Below are positions 7,787 to 15,473 of a stretch of DNA of 16,994 nt, piece after piece. Position 1 is the first letter of the stretch. Each line of letters starts with the position of its first letter. Source of the stretch: Planctomycetota bacterium (GTDB lineage: Bacteria > Planctomycetota > Phycisphaerae > Sedimentisphaerales > Anaerohalosphaeraceae); contig JAGHBX010000288.1 of the NCBI GenBank assembly GCA_021160785.1, forward strand, positions 1-16,994, read 5' to 3'. The notes under the pieces are model-generated. The model did not search any database. It saw only the letters and a program-made list of their open reading frames with translations, and was not told the origin of the DNA. The position numbers and the translations under genes were made by a program.

Positions 7787-7824
7787 GCAAACTCCAGTGT
7801 GAAGTTAGACTCGCCAGTCCGTAA

Positions 7825-10377
7825 CTACACTACGATATTTACCAGTCGTGATTTTATGACTATGATTTTCTTGGGTTGTTTGCCTGACATTGCTGTTTGG
7901 ACGGGTTGGCTGGCTAAGGCTTTTTCTTTTATTTGGTCTTCGGAGGCGTCTGCTGCTACTACGATTTTGTCTTTGATCTTGCCCAAAACCTGGACGGCTA
8001 ATTCTACCTCTTTTTCCTTGATGAGTTCCGGGTCGTATTGCGGCCAGGGTTCGTAGGTCAGCGTATCGGTGTGGCCTAATCGCCGCCATAGTTCTTCTGC
8101 TATGTGCGGTGCGAAGGGGGCTAAGATCAGTACGAACTTTTCGATTGCGTCTTTGGGGCGGACATTCTGTCTGCCGAGGTGGTTTACGAAGATCATCATC
8201 TGGCTGATCGCGGTGTTGAATGCGATTGACTCGATGTCGCTGCCCACTTTTTTGATTGTCTGATGCAGGAGCCTTGTTGTCGCCTCGTCGGCTTGGGCTT
8301 TCTGTACGGCCGAATGCAACTGGCCGCTGTCCTCATCTACGATCATCCGCCAGGCCTTGTTGAGGAACCGGTGCACGCCTTCTACGCCCTGCGTGTTCCA
8401 GGGCTTGGTCGCTTCCAGCGGTCCCATGAACATCTCGTAGAGCCGCATGGAATCGGCACCGTAATCGACGATGATCTTGTCGGGGTTGACCACGTTGCCC
8501 CGCGACTTGCTCATCTTCTGATTGTCCTGGCCAAGGATCATGCCCTGATTGACGAGGTTTTTGAAGGGTTCGGGCACGCTTACATAGCCCAGGTCATGCA
8601 ACAGCTTGTGCCAGAACCTCGCGTACAACAGATGCAGCACGGCGTGTTCTGCGCCGCCGATGTACAGATCGACAGGCATCCAGTACTTCTCCTTCGCCTC
8701 GGTAAAGGCGGCATCGGGATTGTCCGGGTCCATATACCGCAGAAAGTACCAGCAACTGCCCGCCCACTGGGGCATTGTGTTGGTCTCGCGTTTGCCGTTG
8801 CGTCCGTCGGGCAGCGTGACATTTAGCCAATCGGCGGCTTTTGCCAGAGGCGGCTCGCCGGTGCCCGTGGGCTTGTAGTCGGCAACTTCGGGAAGTACAA
8901 GCGGCAGATCATCTTGCGAAAGCGCAACCGTCTCGCCGTCTTCGAGGTGCACAATCGGAAACGGCTCACCCCAGTATCGCTGGCGACTGAACAGCCAGTC
9001 CCGCAGCTTGTAATTAACCGCTGCTTTGCCGAGGTTCTGACTTTCGAGCCATTCGGCGATCTTTACTTTGAACTCGGCAGTCGTCAATCCGGAAAACTGT
9101 CCCGAATTGACGGCCGTGCCGTCGCCGGTAAAGCAGCCCTCAAAAGGCGCCGGCGGCTTGACCACTTCGATAATCGGCAGTTCGAATTTCGTAGCAAACT
9201 CCCAGTCCCGCTCGTCGTGGGCGGGGACTGCCATGATGGCGCCGGTGCCATAGCTGATCAGCACATAGTCGCTGATCCAGATGGGGATATTCTCGCCGTT
9301 GACCGGATTGATCGCCCAGGCGCCGGTAAACTGGCCGGTCTTGTCCTTCGCCAGGTCCGTCCGGTCAAGATCGCTTTTCATCGCGGCTTTTTCGATGTAC
9401 TCTTTCACCGCGTCTTTGTGCTCGTCTGTGGTGATGGTATCGACGAGCCGATGCTCGGGAGAAAGGACCATATATGTCGCGCCGAAAAGTGTGTCGGGGC
9501 GGGTGGTGAAAACGCGGATCACTTCATCGTATCCGTTGACTTTGAAATCGACTTCGGCGCCGATGCTCTTTCCGATCCAGTCGCGCTGCAGCTTTTTGAT
9601 CGATGACGGCCAGTCGCATTCATCGAGCCCGTCCAGCAGGCGCTCGCAGTATTTGGTAATGCGCAGCATCCACTGCCGCATGGCCTTTCGAATGACAGGG
9701 TGGCCGCCGCGCTCACTCAGACCGCCGATGACCTCCTCGTTAGCCAGGACCGTTCCCAGCGCCGGACACCAGTTGACCGGTGCTTCGCTTTCATAGGCCA
9801 GGCGATGGTCGTCAATGAATTTGCGCTCCTCATCATCGCTGAGTCCGTCGGGGATGGGCAACTGCTCGATGGGCTTTGCCTTCTGCTCTGTCTCGTCGAA
9901 GTAACTGTTGTAAAACTTCAGGAAAATCCACTGCGTCCATTTGTAGTAGTTGGGGTCCGTGGTGTCGACCTGGCGGTCCCAGTCGTAGGAAAAGCCTAAG
10001 GATTTGATCTGGCGGCGCATGTTGTCGATGTTCTTCTGCGTCGTAGTGGCAGGATGGGTGCCCGTCTGGACGGCGTACTGCTCGGCGGGCAGGCCGAAAG
10101 CGTCCCAGCCGAATGGATGCAGGACGTTAAAGCCCTTCATTCGCTTGTAGCGGGCGACGATATCGGTTGCCGTGTAGCTTTCAGGATGGCCGACATGCAG
10201 ACCTTGACCGCTGGGGTACGGGAACATGTCAAGCACGTAGTATTTGGGTTTGGAATCGTCCCAAGTGCTTGCCGGATCAATACTTGCAGGTTCCCATGCC
10301 TTGAATGTGCGACGTGTCTCCCAGTAGTCCTGCCACTTCTTTTCAATCTCGTTGAAGTTGTAGACGCCCTTTTCCAT
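7825..10377 (-). CDS. leuS: Leucyl-tRNA synthetase
   Basis: An 850-residue class Ia synthetase that charges tRNA-Leu in the cytoplasm, close to the usual bacterial length of about 860. The HIGH motif is H61-V-G-H64 in PYPSGQGLHVGHP. The CP1 editing domain shows VFTTRPDTLFGATYM and GTGAIMAVPAHDERDWEFA. The KMSKS loop begins at K621 (QKMSKSRGN). The anticodon-binding domain and the small C-terminal domain (LVNIVV end) are complete. The region after NWCPALGTVLANEEV keeps only one cysteine of the CxxC...CxxC zinc cluster and reads SERGGHPVIRK instead, a zinc-free form known in planctomycetes and some other phyla. A polar insert lies at about 168-190, before the ESEAPVNWCP segment. The start at 10377 has AGGAAG six bases upstream. 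The gene follows an fmdB-like gene and a possible small ORF on the same strand. Confidence 0.98.
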   Translation of the reverse strand: MEKGVYNFNEIEKKWQDYWETRRTFKAWEPASIDPASTWDDSKPKYYVLDMFPYPSGQGLHVGHPESYTATDIVARYKRMKGFNVLHPFGWDAFGLPAEQYAVQTGTHPATTTQKNIDNMRRQIKSLGFSYDWDRQVDTTDPNYYKWTQWIFLKFYNSYFDETEQKAKPIEQLPIPDGLSDDEERKFIDDHRLAYESEAPVNWCPALGTVLANEEVIGGLSERGGHPVIRKAMRQWMLRITKYCERLLDGLDECDWPSSIKKLQRDWIGKSIGAEVDFKVNGYDEVIRVFTTRPDTLFGATYMVLSPEHRLVDTITTDEHKDAVKEYIEKAAMKSDLDRTDLAKDKTGQFTGAWAINPVNGENIPIWISDYVLISYGTGAIMAVPAHDERDWEFATKFELPIIEVVKPPAPFEGCFTGDGTAVNSGQFSGLTTAEFKVKIAEWLESQNLGKAAVNYKLRDWLFSRQRYWGEPFPIVHLEDGETVALSQDDLPLVLPEVADYKPTGTGEPPLAKAADWLNVTLPDGRNGKRETNTMPQWAGSCWYFLRYMDPDNPDAAFTEAKEKYWMPVDLYIGGAEHAVLHLLYARFWHKLLHDLGYVSVPEPFKNLVNQGMILGQDNQKMSKSRGNVVNPDKIIVDYGADSMRLYEMFMGPLEATKPWNTQGVEGVHRFLNKAWRMIVDEDSGQLHSAVQKAQADEATTRLLHQTIKKVGSDIESIAFNTAISQMMIFVNHLGRQNVRPKDAIEKFVLILAPFAPHIAEELWRRLGHTDTLTYEPWPQYDPELIKEKEVELAVQVLGKIKDKIVVAADASEDQIKEKALASQPVQTAMSGKQPKKIIVIKSRLVNIVV

Positions 10378-10533
10378 TCATATCTTCCTGATTTGCATTG
10401 ACTTATCGCAATCGACCGGCCGCCGATCATGGTTGCATCGGCTCAAATAGCAAAGATATCCAGTTTTGGGCCCGCCAGGGCGATTGCGATGCCGGTATTC
10501 CTGTGCAACCAAGCCACATAACTCATTTGTCAT
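10378..10533 (-). CDS. Possible 51-residue small ORF between the fmdB-like gene and leuS
   Basis: This 51-codon frame exactly fills the gap between its neighbours. Its ATG (10531-10533) shares one base with the TGA of the fmdB-like gene (TGATG overlap). Its own TGA (10378-10380) directly abuts the leuS ATG. The product begins MTNELCGLVAQEYRHRN and ends DCDKSMQIRKI. It is basic, with four cysteines (one at residue 6, two in the YLCYLSRC segment, one near the end), and I do not recognise it. It has only four Leu codons, not clustered, so it does not look like an attenuator leader peptide. The leuS ribosome-binding site lies inside its last codons, so translation through it would couple leuS to fmdB. 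A stop-free run of this length is not rare by chance (very roughly one in ten). The two precise junctions are the main argument. Confidence 0.35.
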   Translation of the reverse strand: MTNELCGLVAQEYRHRNRPGGPKTGYLCYLSRCNHDRRPVDCDKSMQIRKI

Positions 10534-10745
10534 CAACCACTTGCGTGCGGGCAGCCGCGGTCGGTACAGGTGAGGCACTTGCTGCTGTCGCCGGCCTTGC
10601 TGACGCCGACGGCGAAGCTGGAAAAGCGTTTTTCGAGCTTTTTCGAGCCGCAATCGGGGCACGTCAGCCTGGTCGATCTTGCGGACTTGACCAGAAACTC
10701 ATTGACTTTGCCGTAGCCGGAACACTGGTACTCATATATCGGCAT
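10533..10745 (-). CDS. FmdB-family zinc-ribbon protein with one lost cysteine
   Basis: A 70-residue small protein of the FmdB/CxxC_CxxC_SSSS family, named as putative regulators but of unproven biochemical role. It begins MPIYEYQC as nearly all members do, continues to a second pair CPDCG (C29, C32), then FSSFAVGVSKAGDSS, then a Cys-rich tail CLTCTDRGCPHASG. In the family the first pair reads C-x-x-C-G. Here it is C8-S-G-Y11-G, so one zinc ligand is replaced by Tyr. The Tyr codon TAC (10713-10715) differs from a Cys codon by one base, a G to A change. The tail cysteines (57, 60, 65) might compensate. AAGGAG six bases before the ATG is a strong ribosome-binding site. It heads the leftward run into leuS and is preceded by the palindromic repeat. 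Confidence 0.85.
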   Translation of the reverse strand: MPIYEYQCSGYGKVNEFLVKSARSTRLTCPDCGSKKLEKRFSSFAVGVSKAGDSSKCLTCTDRGCPHASG

Positions 10746-10761
10746 AGAAATCTCCTTTAAT

Positions 10762-10809
10762 GTGGCATGGGCATCTTGCCCATGATCACGGGCAGGATGC
10801 CCGTGCCAC
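10762..10809. repeat. Double-palindrome REP-like intergenic element
   Basis: Two perfect hairpins stand side by side inside terminal inverted repeats. The outer ends are GTGGCA (10762-10767) and TGCCAC (10804-10809). Hairpin one is CATGGGCA-TCT-TGCCCATG (10766-10784). Hairpin two is CACGGGCA-GGA-TGCCCGTG (10787-10805). The two are near copies of each other in inverted orientation, so the whole element is also a long imperfect palindrome that could form one cruciform or two stems. It lies just upstream of the zinc-ribbon gene's ribosome-binding site, so it would be in that mRNA's leader. No T-run follows, so it is not an intrinsic terminator. From memory, similar GGGCA-x3-TGCCC units recur between genes in planctomycete genomes; copy number cannot be counted from one window. 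Confidence 0.75.
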
Positions 10810-10888
10810 GGTTCATTCTGTTACAACTACTTAGAGAATCAAACTACGCATCATACAGATTTTTCGTTCGGATTCAACAGGAAATTGC

Positions 10889-11110
10889 TCAAATGACGAC
10901 AGCGGCGGCAAGATCGATATTTCGGTTCATCCGCTTAATGCGTAGGTGCCCAGTGCCCCTGGAGATGGTTGAGAGAAAAATCGTTGCAGGAAGGTTAGTG
11001 ACGATGAATCCTGTCTTTGGAAAGAGTTCCCCCGCATCCCGGCGTTGCGATGGAATGGCAAGCTGCTCGACGAGTCGAGACAGCCTACCTCCCCATCTAC
11101 AAGTAAGGTG
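10889..11110 (-). pseudogene. Decayed C-terminal remnant of an IS1380-family transposase
   Basis: A minus-strand frame ending at a TGA (10889-10891) encodes GELFPKTGFIVTNLP (GELFP at 11018-11032, IVTNL at 10991-11005). This is close to the highly conserved GELFPRVGFIVTNL block near the catalytic Glu region of IS1380/DDE group 1 transposases. Downstream, RGT (10952-10960) and then IK (10934-10939) keep the spacing of the family's RGTAEQWIKEGK block, but E, Q and W are lost. Upstream, bases matching RRVVAK...FH..AG are readable only by changing frame (HRNAG in one frame, DAGELFP in the next), which indicates indels. Everything expected further N-terminal and the last part of the C-terminus are missing. 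No terminal inverted repeats were found. Family assignment is from remembered motifs. Between 11111 and 11268 I see nothing recognisable. Confidence 0.55.
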
Positions 11111-11268
11111 GATCGCCTGCCCGTAGCATTTCTGTTGTATTGGGATTGTAGAACATTTCGCGATGAAAGCCACTGCCTCGCGGCCTGGTGTGACAACTGT
11201 CCGGCACTCTGGGCAAAAACTATTTGATTGTCGGCAAGTCCGGGTCTCAGCAAAGTTTAGGTCGATTC

Positions 11269-11297
11269 TTGATTGCCAGGCCAAAACAGGTTAAACT
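11269..11297 (+). promoter_or_regulatory. Sigma70-type promoter of the cupin gene
   Basis: TTGATT (11269-11274), a 17-base spacer and TAAACT (11292-11297). The leader would be about 40 bases long before the cupin ATG at 11344. The preceding DNA is the gene-poor transposon-remnant region, so a promoter is expected about here. Confidence 0.42.
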
Positions 11298-11343
11298 GGT
11301 GGTTTTGGGCAGAAGCCTTGTTTGGTTTTTTCAGGAAATTTTC

Positions 11344-11694
11344 ATGCTGATCAAGAAGATCGATGATATTGCCGCCGCGGAGGTGAAAATGGACGGTGTC
11401 CGCAATGCCACCGTGCGGGTGGTATTTGGTCCCGCCGACGGCGCGCCGACGTTTGCGATGCGTGTTTTCGAGTTGGCAGGCGGCGGCCATACGCCTTTTC
11501 ATACCCATCCTTTCGAGCATGAGGTGGTGATTCTCGAGGGCGAAATCGGGATAGTGACCGAAGATGGGACAAAACCGCTGGCTGTCGGCGACATGCTGCT
11601 GGTCACGCCCGATGAGAAACACCAGTTCAGGAATCTGTCGGCGGACAGACGGGCCCGTTTCATGTGTATGGTCCCGGTGGAATACCAGAAATAG
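11344..11694 (+). CDS. Single-domain cupin protein
   Basis: A 116-residue small beta-barrel (cupin_2). Motif 1 reads GGGHTPFHTHPFEHEVVILEG (starting at G46), with metal-binding candidates H53, H55, H59 and E60. Motif 2 reads PLAVGDMLLVTPDEKHQFRN with H93. That is a complete four-ligand metal site. Such small cupins bind a divalent metal and act as isomerases, dioxygenases or small-molecule sensors; which applies here is unknown. The frame is open back to 11224, but the ATG at 11344 has AGGAA six bases before it and begins the domain cleanly. It stands 125 bases before the isomerase gene on the same strand and may be transcribed with it. Confidence 0.88.
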   Translation: MLIKKIDDIAAAEVKMDGVRNATVRVVFGPADGAPTFAMRVFELAGGGHTPFHTHPFEHEVVILEGEIGIVTEDGTKPLAVGDMLLVTPDEKHQFRNLSADRRARFMCMVPVEYQK

Positions 11695-11819
11695 CAATTA
11701 TCTCAGCACCACGCTGTTTCGATCAGTGTGTGCAAAATGCCCGCCGTAGAGATCGGGGCATGATGATAGTATGAATTTCAGATTGAGGCCGGAAAAGAAG
11801 AATTGAAAGGAGTTGCAAA

Positions 11820-12662
11820 TTGAATATTGGAGTATTCTTATTAATTGAGGCATTTGCCAGTGTTGAGGTACAACTCAAATGCGCCAAAGAAATGGGATTT
11901 GACTACGCTGACATAACCGATACTAATGCGGGAGGCAGCATGTTGGGCACGGCGGGTTTTTCCCCGACGGTCAGTCTTGACGACAATCCGTTCGAGGTCA
12001 AACGTCTTTTCGAAAAATACGGCATCAAACCCTTGACCGTCTGCGCACATGCCGGGTTGCTGGAGCCGACCAATCCCGGAGTATATAGTAATGCCGAAAT
12101 CATGAAAGCTGTCAAATTTGCAGCAGCTATCGGCATTAAGGATGTCGTCACAACCGAAAACGATCCGTGTTCTGAGTGGGCGGAGAATCTTTCGTACAAA
12201 GAACGTGTGTTAATCATCGCCGAGAAACTATATACCCCCGTAAAGATGGCCGCCGACTACGGAGTCCGCATTCTGCTGGAACCGCACGGCCCGATTACAG
12301 ACAGCATCAAGGGCCTCCAGGACGTGTTTGACAGACTGGGCAACCCCGATTCGTTAGGTGTGAATCTTGACACAGGCAATTCATGGCTTGGCGGCGCCGA
12401 TCCCGTGGAAATGGCCCGGGTTTTCAAGGACAAGATTTATCACATCCACTGGAAGGATCTCGGCGCAGAATGGGAGCCCAAGAGGGGTATGGTGTTCGGA
12501 TGCGGATTCTCGACGATCGCCCTTGGGGACGGGGTCATTGATATAAAGGGTGTTTGCGATGTTCTCGCCAACGCCAATATCGAAAACTGCACCCTCGAGA
12601 TCATAGGAAGCGAGGACATCCTGAAAAAGAGCGTCAAGTATCTGAGGGAATGCGGCCTGTAA
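11820..12662 (+). CDS. Sugar phosphate isomerase/epimerase (xylose isomerase-like TIM barrel)
   Basis: A 280-residue AP_endonuc_2/xylose isomerase-like TIM-barrel protein, probably cytoplasmic since no signal is seen. The metal ligands expected for keto-sugar epimerases and inositol-type isomerases are present in order: E154 (LLEPHG), D184 (NLDTGN), H210 (HIHWKD) and E260 (LEIIG). The start is a TTG, chosen because AAAGGAG lies seven bases before it and the first strand (NIGVFLL) begins right after. No ATG is near. Together with the downstream GH97 glycosidase (49-base gap, same strand) it suggests processing of a released sugar. Members range over tagatose/psicose epimerase, hydroxypyruvate isomerase and inosose dehydratase, and I cannot choose among them. 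Confidence 0.9.
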   Translation: MNIGVFLLIEAFASVEVQLKCAKEMGFDYADITDTNAGGSMLGTAGFSPTVSLDDNPFEVKRLFEKYGIKPLTVCAHAGLLEPTNPGVYSNAEIMKAVKFAAAIGIKDVVTTENDPCSEWAENLSYKERVLIIAEKLYTPVKMAADYGVRILLEPHGPITDSIKGLQDVFDRLGNPDSLGVNLDTGNSWLGGADPVEMARVFKDKIYHIHWKDLGAEWEPKRGMVFGCGFSTIALGDGVIDIKGVCDVLANANIENCTLEIIGSEDILKKSVKYLRECGL

Positions 12663-12711
12663 GGAATCGGATCAGGTTAATTTACTTGAGTATTGAACGG
12701 AGCTTGTTTTT

Positions 12712-14688
12712 ATGAATACCATTCGATTCCTTCTTTGCGGTTTGACGGCTTTAACCTCGATTGGATTTTCGTCAACAATCGTTACAAGCCCCGGCAATAC
12801 GCTTTCGGTTGCTTTCACTCTTGAAGACGGCCAGCCGAACTGGCGCCTGAGTTTCAGCGGCAAACAGTACATTAACGCCTCCCGACTGGGCCTGGAGATT
12901 TCGCCCAATCCGCTTGGTCCGCTGGAAACGGTTAGCCAAAAGCAACGCACAGTAAGGGAAACGGTCAAAACGGTCTGGGGAAAATTCAGCAGCTATGACA
13001 ATCATTTCACGGATACTCTATGGACGTTAAGAGAAACCGCCGGACTAAAACGCACTATCGAGATTAATGCACGACTCTACGACTCCGGCATCGGAATCCG
13101 CTATCGATTTCCTTACGACGGCGGCTGGGAAGATGAAATTGTTTTGACCGGCGACAGAACCGAGTTTTGTTTTGCCGATGACTATACCGGCTTTTCTTAC
13201 AGACGCGAACGGGACCCGCTCGGCCCCCAACCCTTGAGCAAATTCGGCGACTGCCTGCTGCCCCTGACGATCAAGTGCAGCCCGAACGCCTATATGGCGG
13301 TTCTCGAAGCGGCCGTCTTTAACGAGGCGCCCTTGTTACTGAAACGCTCCGAATCATCCAGGACCGCCTTTGTCGCCGGATTTGCGATATCTACAATCCA
13401 ACGCGACAAAGCTACTTCATGGAGAACTGTACTTGTCGGCAAAACGCCGGGAGACCTGCTCGTTTCCCCCGTAATTTACTGCCTGAACCCGGCGTGTATG
13501 ATCAAGGATCCGAGTTGGATTCGTCCAGGCCTTGCGTTTTGGGACTGGAGAGCATGGGGAGCAGAGACGCAGGACGGCTTTACTTACGCCCTGGACATGG
13601 CCAGTTGGAGGCGTTTCATCGACTTCGCTTCAAAGAACAATATTCGTTACCTCGTGCTCGACGCCAACTGGTACGGTCCGGAGTCCGACAAAAACTCCGA
13701 CCCCCGAACCAGCAGAGACCATCTGGTAATCCAGCCCAACCCCAACAGACCGAATCTCAAACGTATCCCGGCGCCGAAAGACTGGAAAGATCCGATTGAC
13801 GTCCCTGAGATCATTAAATACGGAAAAGACCGCAACGTCGGACTTATACTGTATTTCAACGACATCGCAAGGCTCAATTATCCGTTTGAGGAAACCCTTG
13901 CTCTATATCAAAAGTGGGGTGCAGCAGGGATAAAATACGGTTTCATGAAAGGACGTGATCGGCAAAAAGTTCTCGATACGCGAAAGATTGTCGAACTTTG
14001 CGCCAAGTACGAGTTGTTGTGTGATTTCCACGACGGACCCGTTCCGCCCTCAGGCGACCGAAGGACCTGGCCGAACTATGTGGTAAGGGAATTTTGTCAT
14101 TCCCAGTCCGACGCCATGAGAGTTTTCAGTCCGACCGGTTTTTGTGAGCAGGTCTTTGTAAACATGCTTGCAGGCCCGCTCGACATGTGTAACGGAATGT
14201 ACACCCTCGAAAATCCAGCCGCAGACAGGCCAAAGATTTTCAAGAACATCGACACAACCGTCGTCGCCGAAACCGCTCGAACCATGATCACGTTTTCAGG
14301 CCTGTCGATATTACCCGACTGCCCAGAGGCCTACCAGGCCAAGGCCGATCTGTTCGACTTTTTGACAAGGCTGCCCATGGACTGGGACGAAACGAAAATT
14401 CTCCACAGCAGCATCGGCGAATATATAACGACTGCACGGAGAAAGGGAAACAACTGGTATATAGCTTCGGCGACGAACGAACAGAGCCGCAAACTGGAAA
14501 TCAAACTTGACTTTTTGAGGCCACGCCGCAAGTATTCAGCAATCCTTTACGAAGATGCCGCCGATGCCCATTTCAAAACCAACAGGGAAGCCTACACAGT
14601 CAGAAAAACGACCGTAACCGCCGACGACACCGTCACAGCCGTCATGGCCGCAGGCGGGGGACATTGCATATACCTCGAAATGCAATAG
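12712..14688 (+). CDS. Glycoside hydrolase family 97 protein with atypical active site
   Basis: A 658-residue secreted protein with a hydrophobic signal peptide (about 1-20), an N-terminal beta-sandwich (about 25-270), a catalytic TIM barrel (about 275-550) and a C-terminal beta domain, the full GH97 layout. Typical blocks are GIGIRYRFP, FCFADDYTGFSYRRERDPLG, RPGLAFWDWRAWG and NMLAGPLDMCNGMY. Family members hydrolyse alpha-glucosides (inverting, SusB) or alpha-galactosides and others (retaining). At the retaining nucleophile position the sequence is GIKYGFM with G410, not Asp. At the inverting base position it is DFHDG with D441, not Glu. The other inverting Glu site reads YFND (N383/D384). 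The acid Glu seems kept as E460 (VVRE). It is preceded by GGAG nine bases from the ATG and by the isomerase gene. Substrate and mechanism are open. Confidence 0.9.
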   Translation: MNTIRFLLCGLTALTSIGFSSTIVTSPGNTLSVAFTLEDGQPNWRLSFSGKQYINASRLGLEISPNPLGPLETVSQKQRTVRETVKTVWGKFSSYDNHFTDTLWTLRETAGLKRTIEINARLYDSGIGIRYRFPYDGGWEDEIVLTGDRTEFCFADDYTGFSYRRERDPLGPQPLSKFGDCLLPLTIKCSPNAYMAVLEAAVFNEAPLLLKRSESSRTAFVAGFAISTIQRDKATSWRTVLVGKTPGDLLVSPVIYCLNPACMIKDPSWIRPGLAFWDWRAWGAETQDGFTYALDMASWRRFIDFASKNNIRYLVLDANWYGPESDKNSDPRTSRDHLVIQPNPNRPNLKRIPAPKDWKDPIDVPEIIKYGKDRNVGLILYFNDIARLNYPFEETLALYQKWGAAGIKYGFMKGRDRQKVLDTRKIVELCAKYELLCDFHDGPVPPSGDRRTWPNYVVREFCHSQSDAMRVFSPTGFCEQVFVNMLAGPLDMCNGMYTLENPAADRPKIFKNIDTTVVAETARTMITFSGLSILPDCPEAYQAKADLFDFLTRLPMDWDETKILHSSIGEYITTARRKGNNWYIASATNEQSRKLEIKLDFLRPRRKYSAILYEDAADAHFKTNREAYTVRKTTVTADDTVTAVMAAGGGHCIYLEMQ

Positions 14689-14739
14689 CCGCGTGAAAAT
14701 GCATTTCATGGAAAGCGCCTGGACAATCTTGACGACAAG

Positions 14740-15444
14740 TCAGGTCAGGAAGTTCCAGACTTCGTTTGTGGCGTAGCTTTGTAGTGCTTCGAGGCGTTGG
14801 ATGGTATCGAAGTTATCGTCTTTCGCCAGCACCTTCGGGCGGGGCCAGACGAAGGCGGTTTCGACGAGCAGCTTTCGCTGTTCGCGAAGGAACGATTCGA
14901 TGCGTATTTCAATCGACCGCGGCTCTTCGTCTCCGACGGCATGGGGAGGTATCATCAGGCGTATTCCGCCGCCTGCGACGGGGCGTGAGCCGAGGCGTTT
15001 GAAATCCTCCGGCGACTGGCGCAGTCGCGTCTCCCAGAGATACTTGAACGCGTGCTCTTGCGAACTGTAAAGGTGGTGGATTCTGGCTGTCGAACGGATG
15101 ATCTGGTGTTGCTCGGCGGGCCAGACCTGTCGATAGGCGTCGGTTGCGGCCATAGCATCGCGGCCGAACATGTCGAGATCGCAGGATGGATTGCTGGCGA
15201 CGATCTGAATGCTGCGGACCTGCGGCGCCGCCGAATCGAGCTTGATCTGAAGGTTCGACGGCTCCTGACGCAGCAGCATAAAGCTCTTGGGGCGGATATT
15301 CGTCTGCGTAAACTCCAGGCCGTGGTCCAGCAGGGCCTTCTGGAAGTCGACCGCCCTGGACTGCTCGACGGTCAGCCCGCCTGCTAATACATAGCTGACC
15401 ATAAAGTGTACGCTGGTTCTGGAATCCCGGTTTAATGCATCCAT
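14740..15444 (-). CDS. Conserved-looking protein of unknown function, 234 residues
   Basis: I do not recognise this protein. It begins MDALNRDSRTSVHFMVSYVL, has no signal peptide or membrane helix, and has mixed alpha/beta character. It includes a polar segment around residue 125 (YRQVWPAEQHQIIRSTARIH) and a C-terminal part with IRLMIPPHAVGDEEPRSIEI followed by long charged helices. The start at 15444 is set by AGGAG eight bases upstream. The frame is open back to 15777, but that extension (hydrophobic, Cys- and Arg-rich) is not protein-like and crosses the promoter. The even codon use and the absence of low-complexity sequence argue that it is a real gene. It converges with the GH97 gene, 51 bases apart, with no clear terminator between. 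No functional link to neighbours is seen. Confidence 0.75.
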   Translation of the reverse strand: MDALNRDSRTSVHFMVSYVLAGGLTVEQSRAVDFQKALLDHGLEFTQTNIRPKSFMLLRQEPSNLQIKLDSAAPQVRSIQIVASNPSCDLDMFGRDAMAATDAYRQVWPAEQHQIIRSTARIHHLYSSQEHAFKYLWETRLRQSPEDFKRLGSRPVAGGGIRLMIPPHAVGDEEPRSIEIRIESFLREQRKLLVETAFVWPRPKVLAKDDNFDTIQRLEALQSYATNEVWNFLT

Positions 15445-15473
15445 CTTTGTCTCCTGTTGGGGTTGGCAAAGGT

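Noticed and set aside
8914..9606. 230-codon plus-strand ORF opposite leuS
   Set aside because: It is antisense to the LeuRS editing domain and is explained by codon bias of leuS.
10398..10533. Small ORF before leuS considered as a leucine attenuator leader peptide
   Set aside because: Only four dispersed Leu codons are present, and no terminator/antiterminator structure is visible before leuS.
10762..10809. Palindromes considered as a CRISPR array or as an intrinsic terminator
   Set aside because: There are only two units with no spacers, and there is no T-run after either stem.
10767..11126. 119-codon plus-strand ORF starting MGILPMITGRMPVPR
   Set aside because: Its start is simply the translation of the double palindrome, and the rest is antisense to the transposase remnant.
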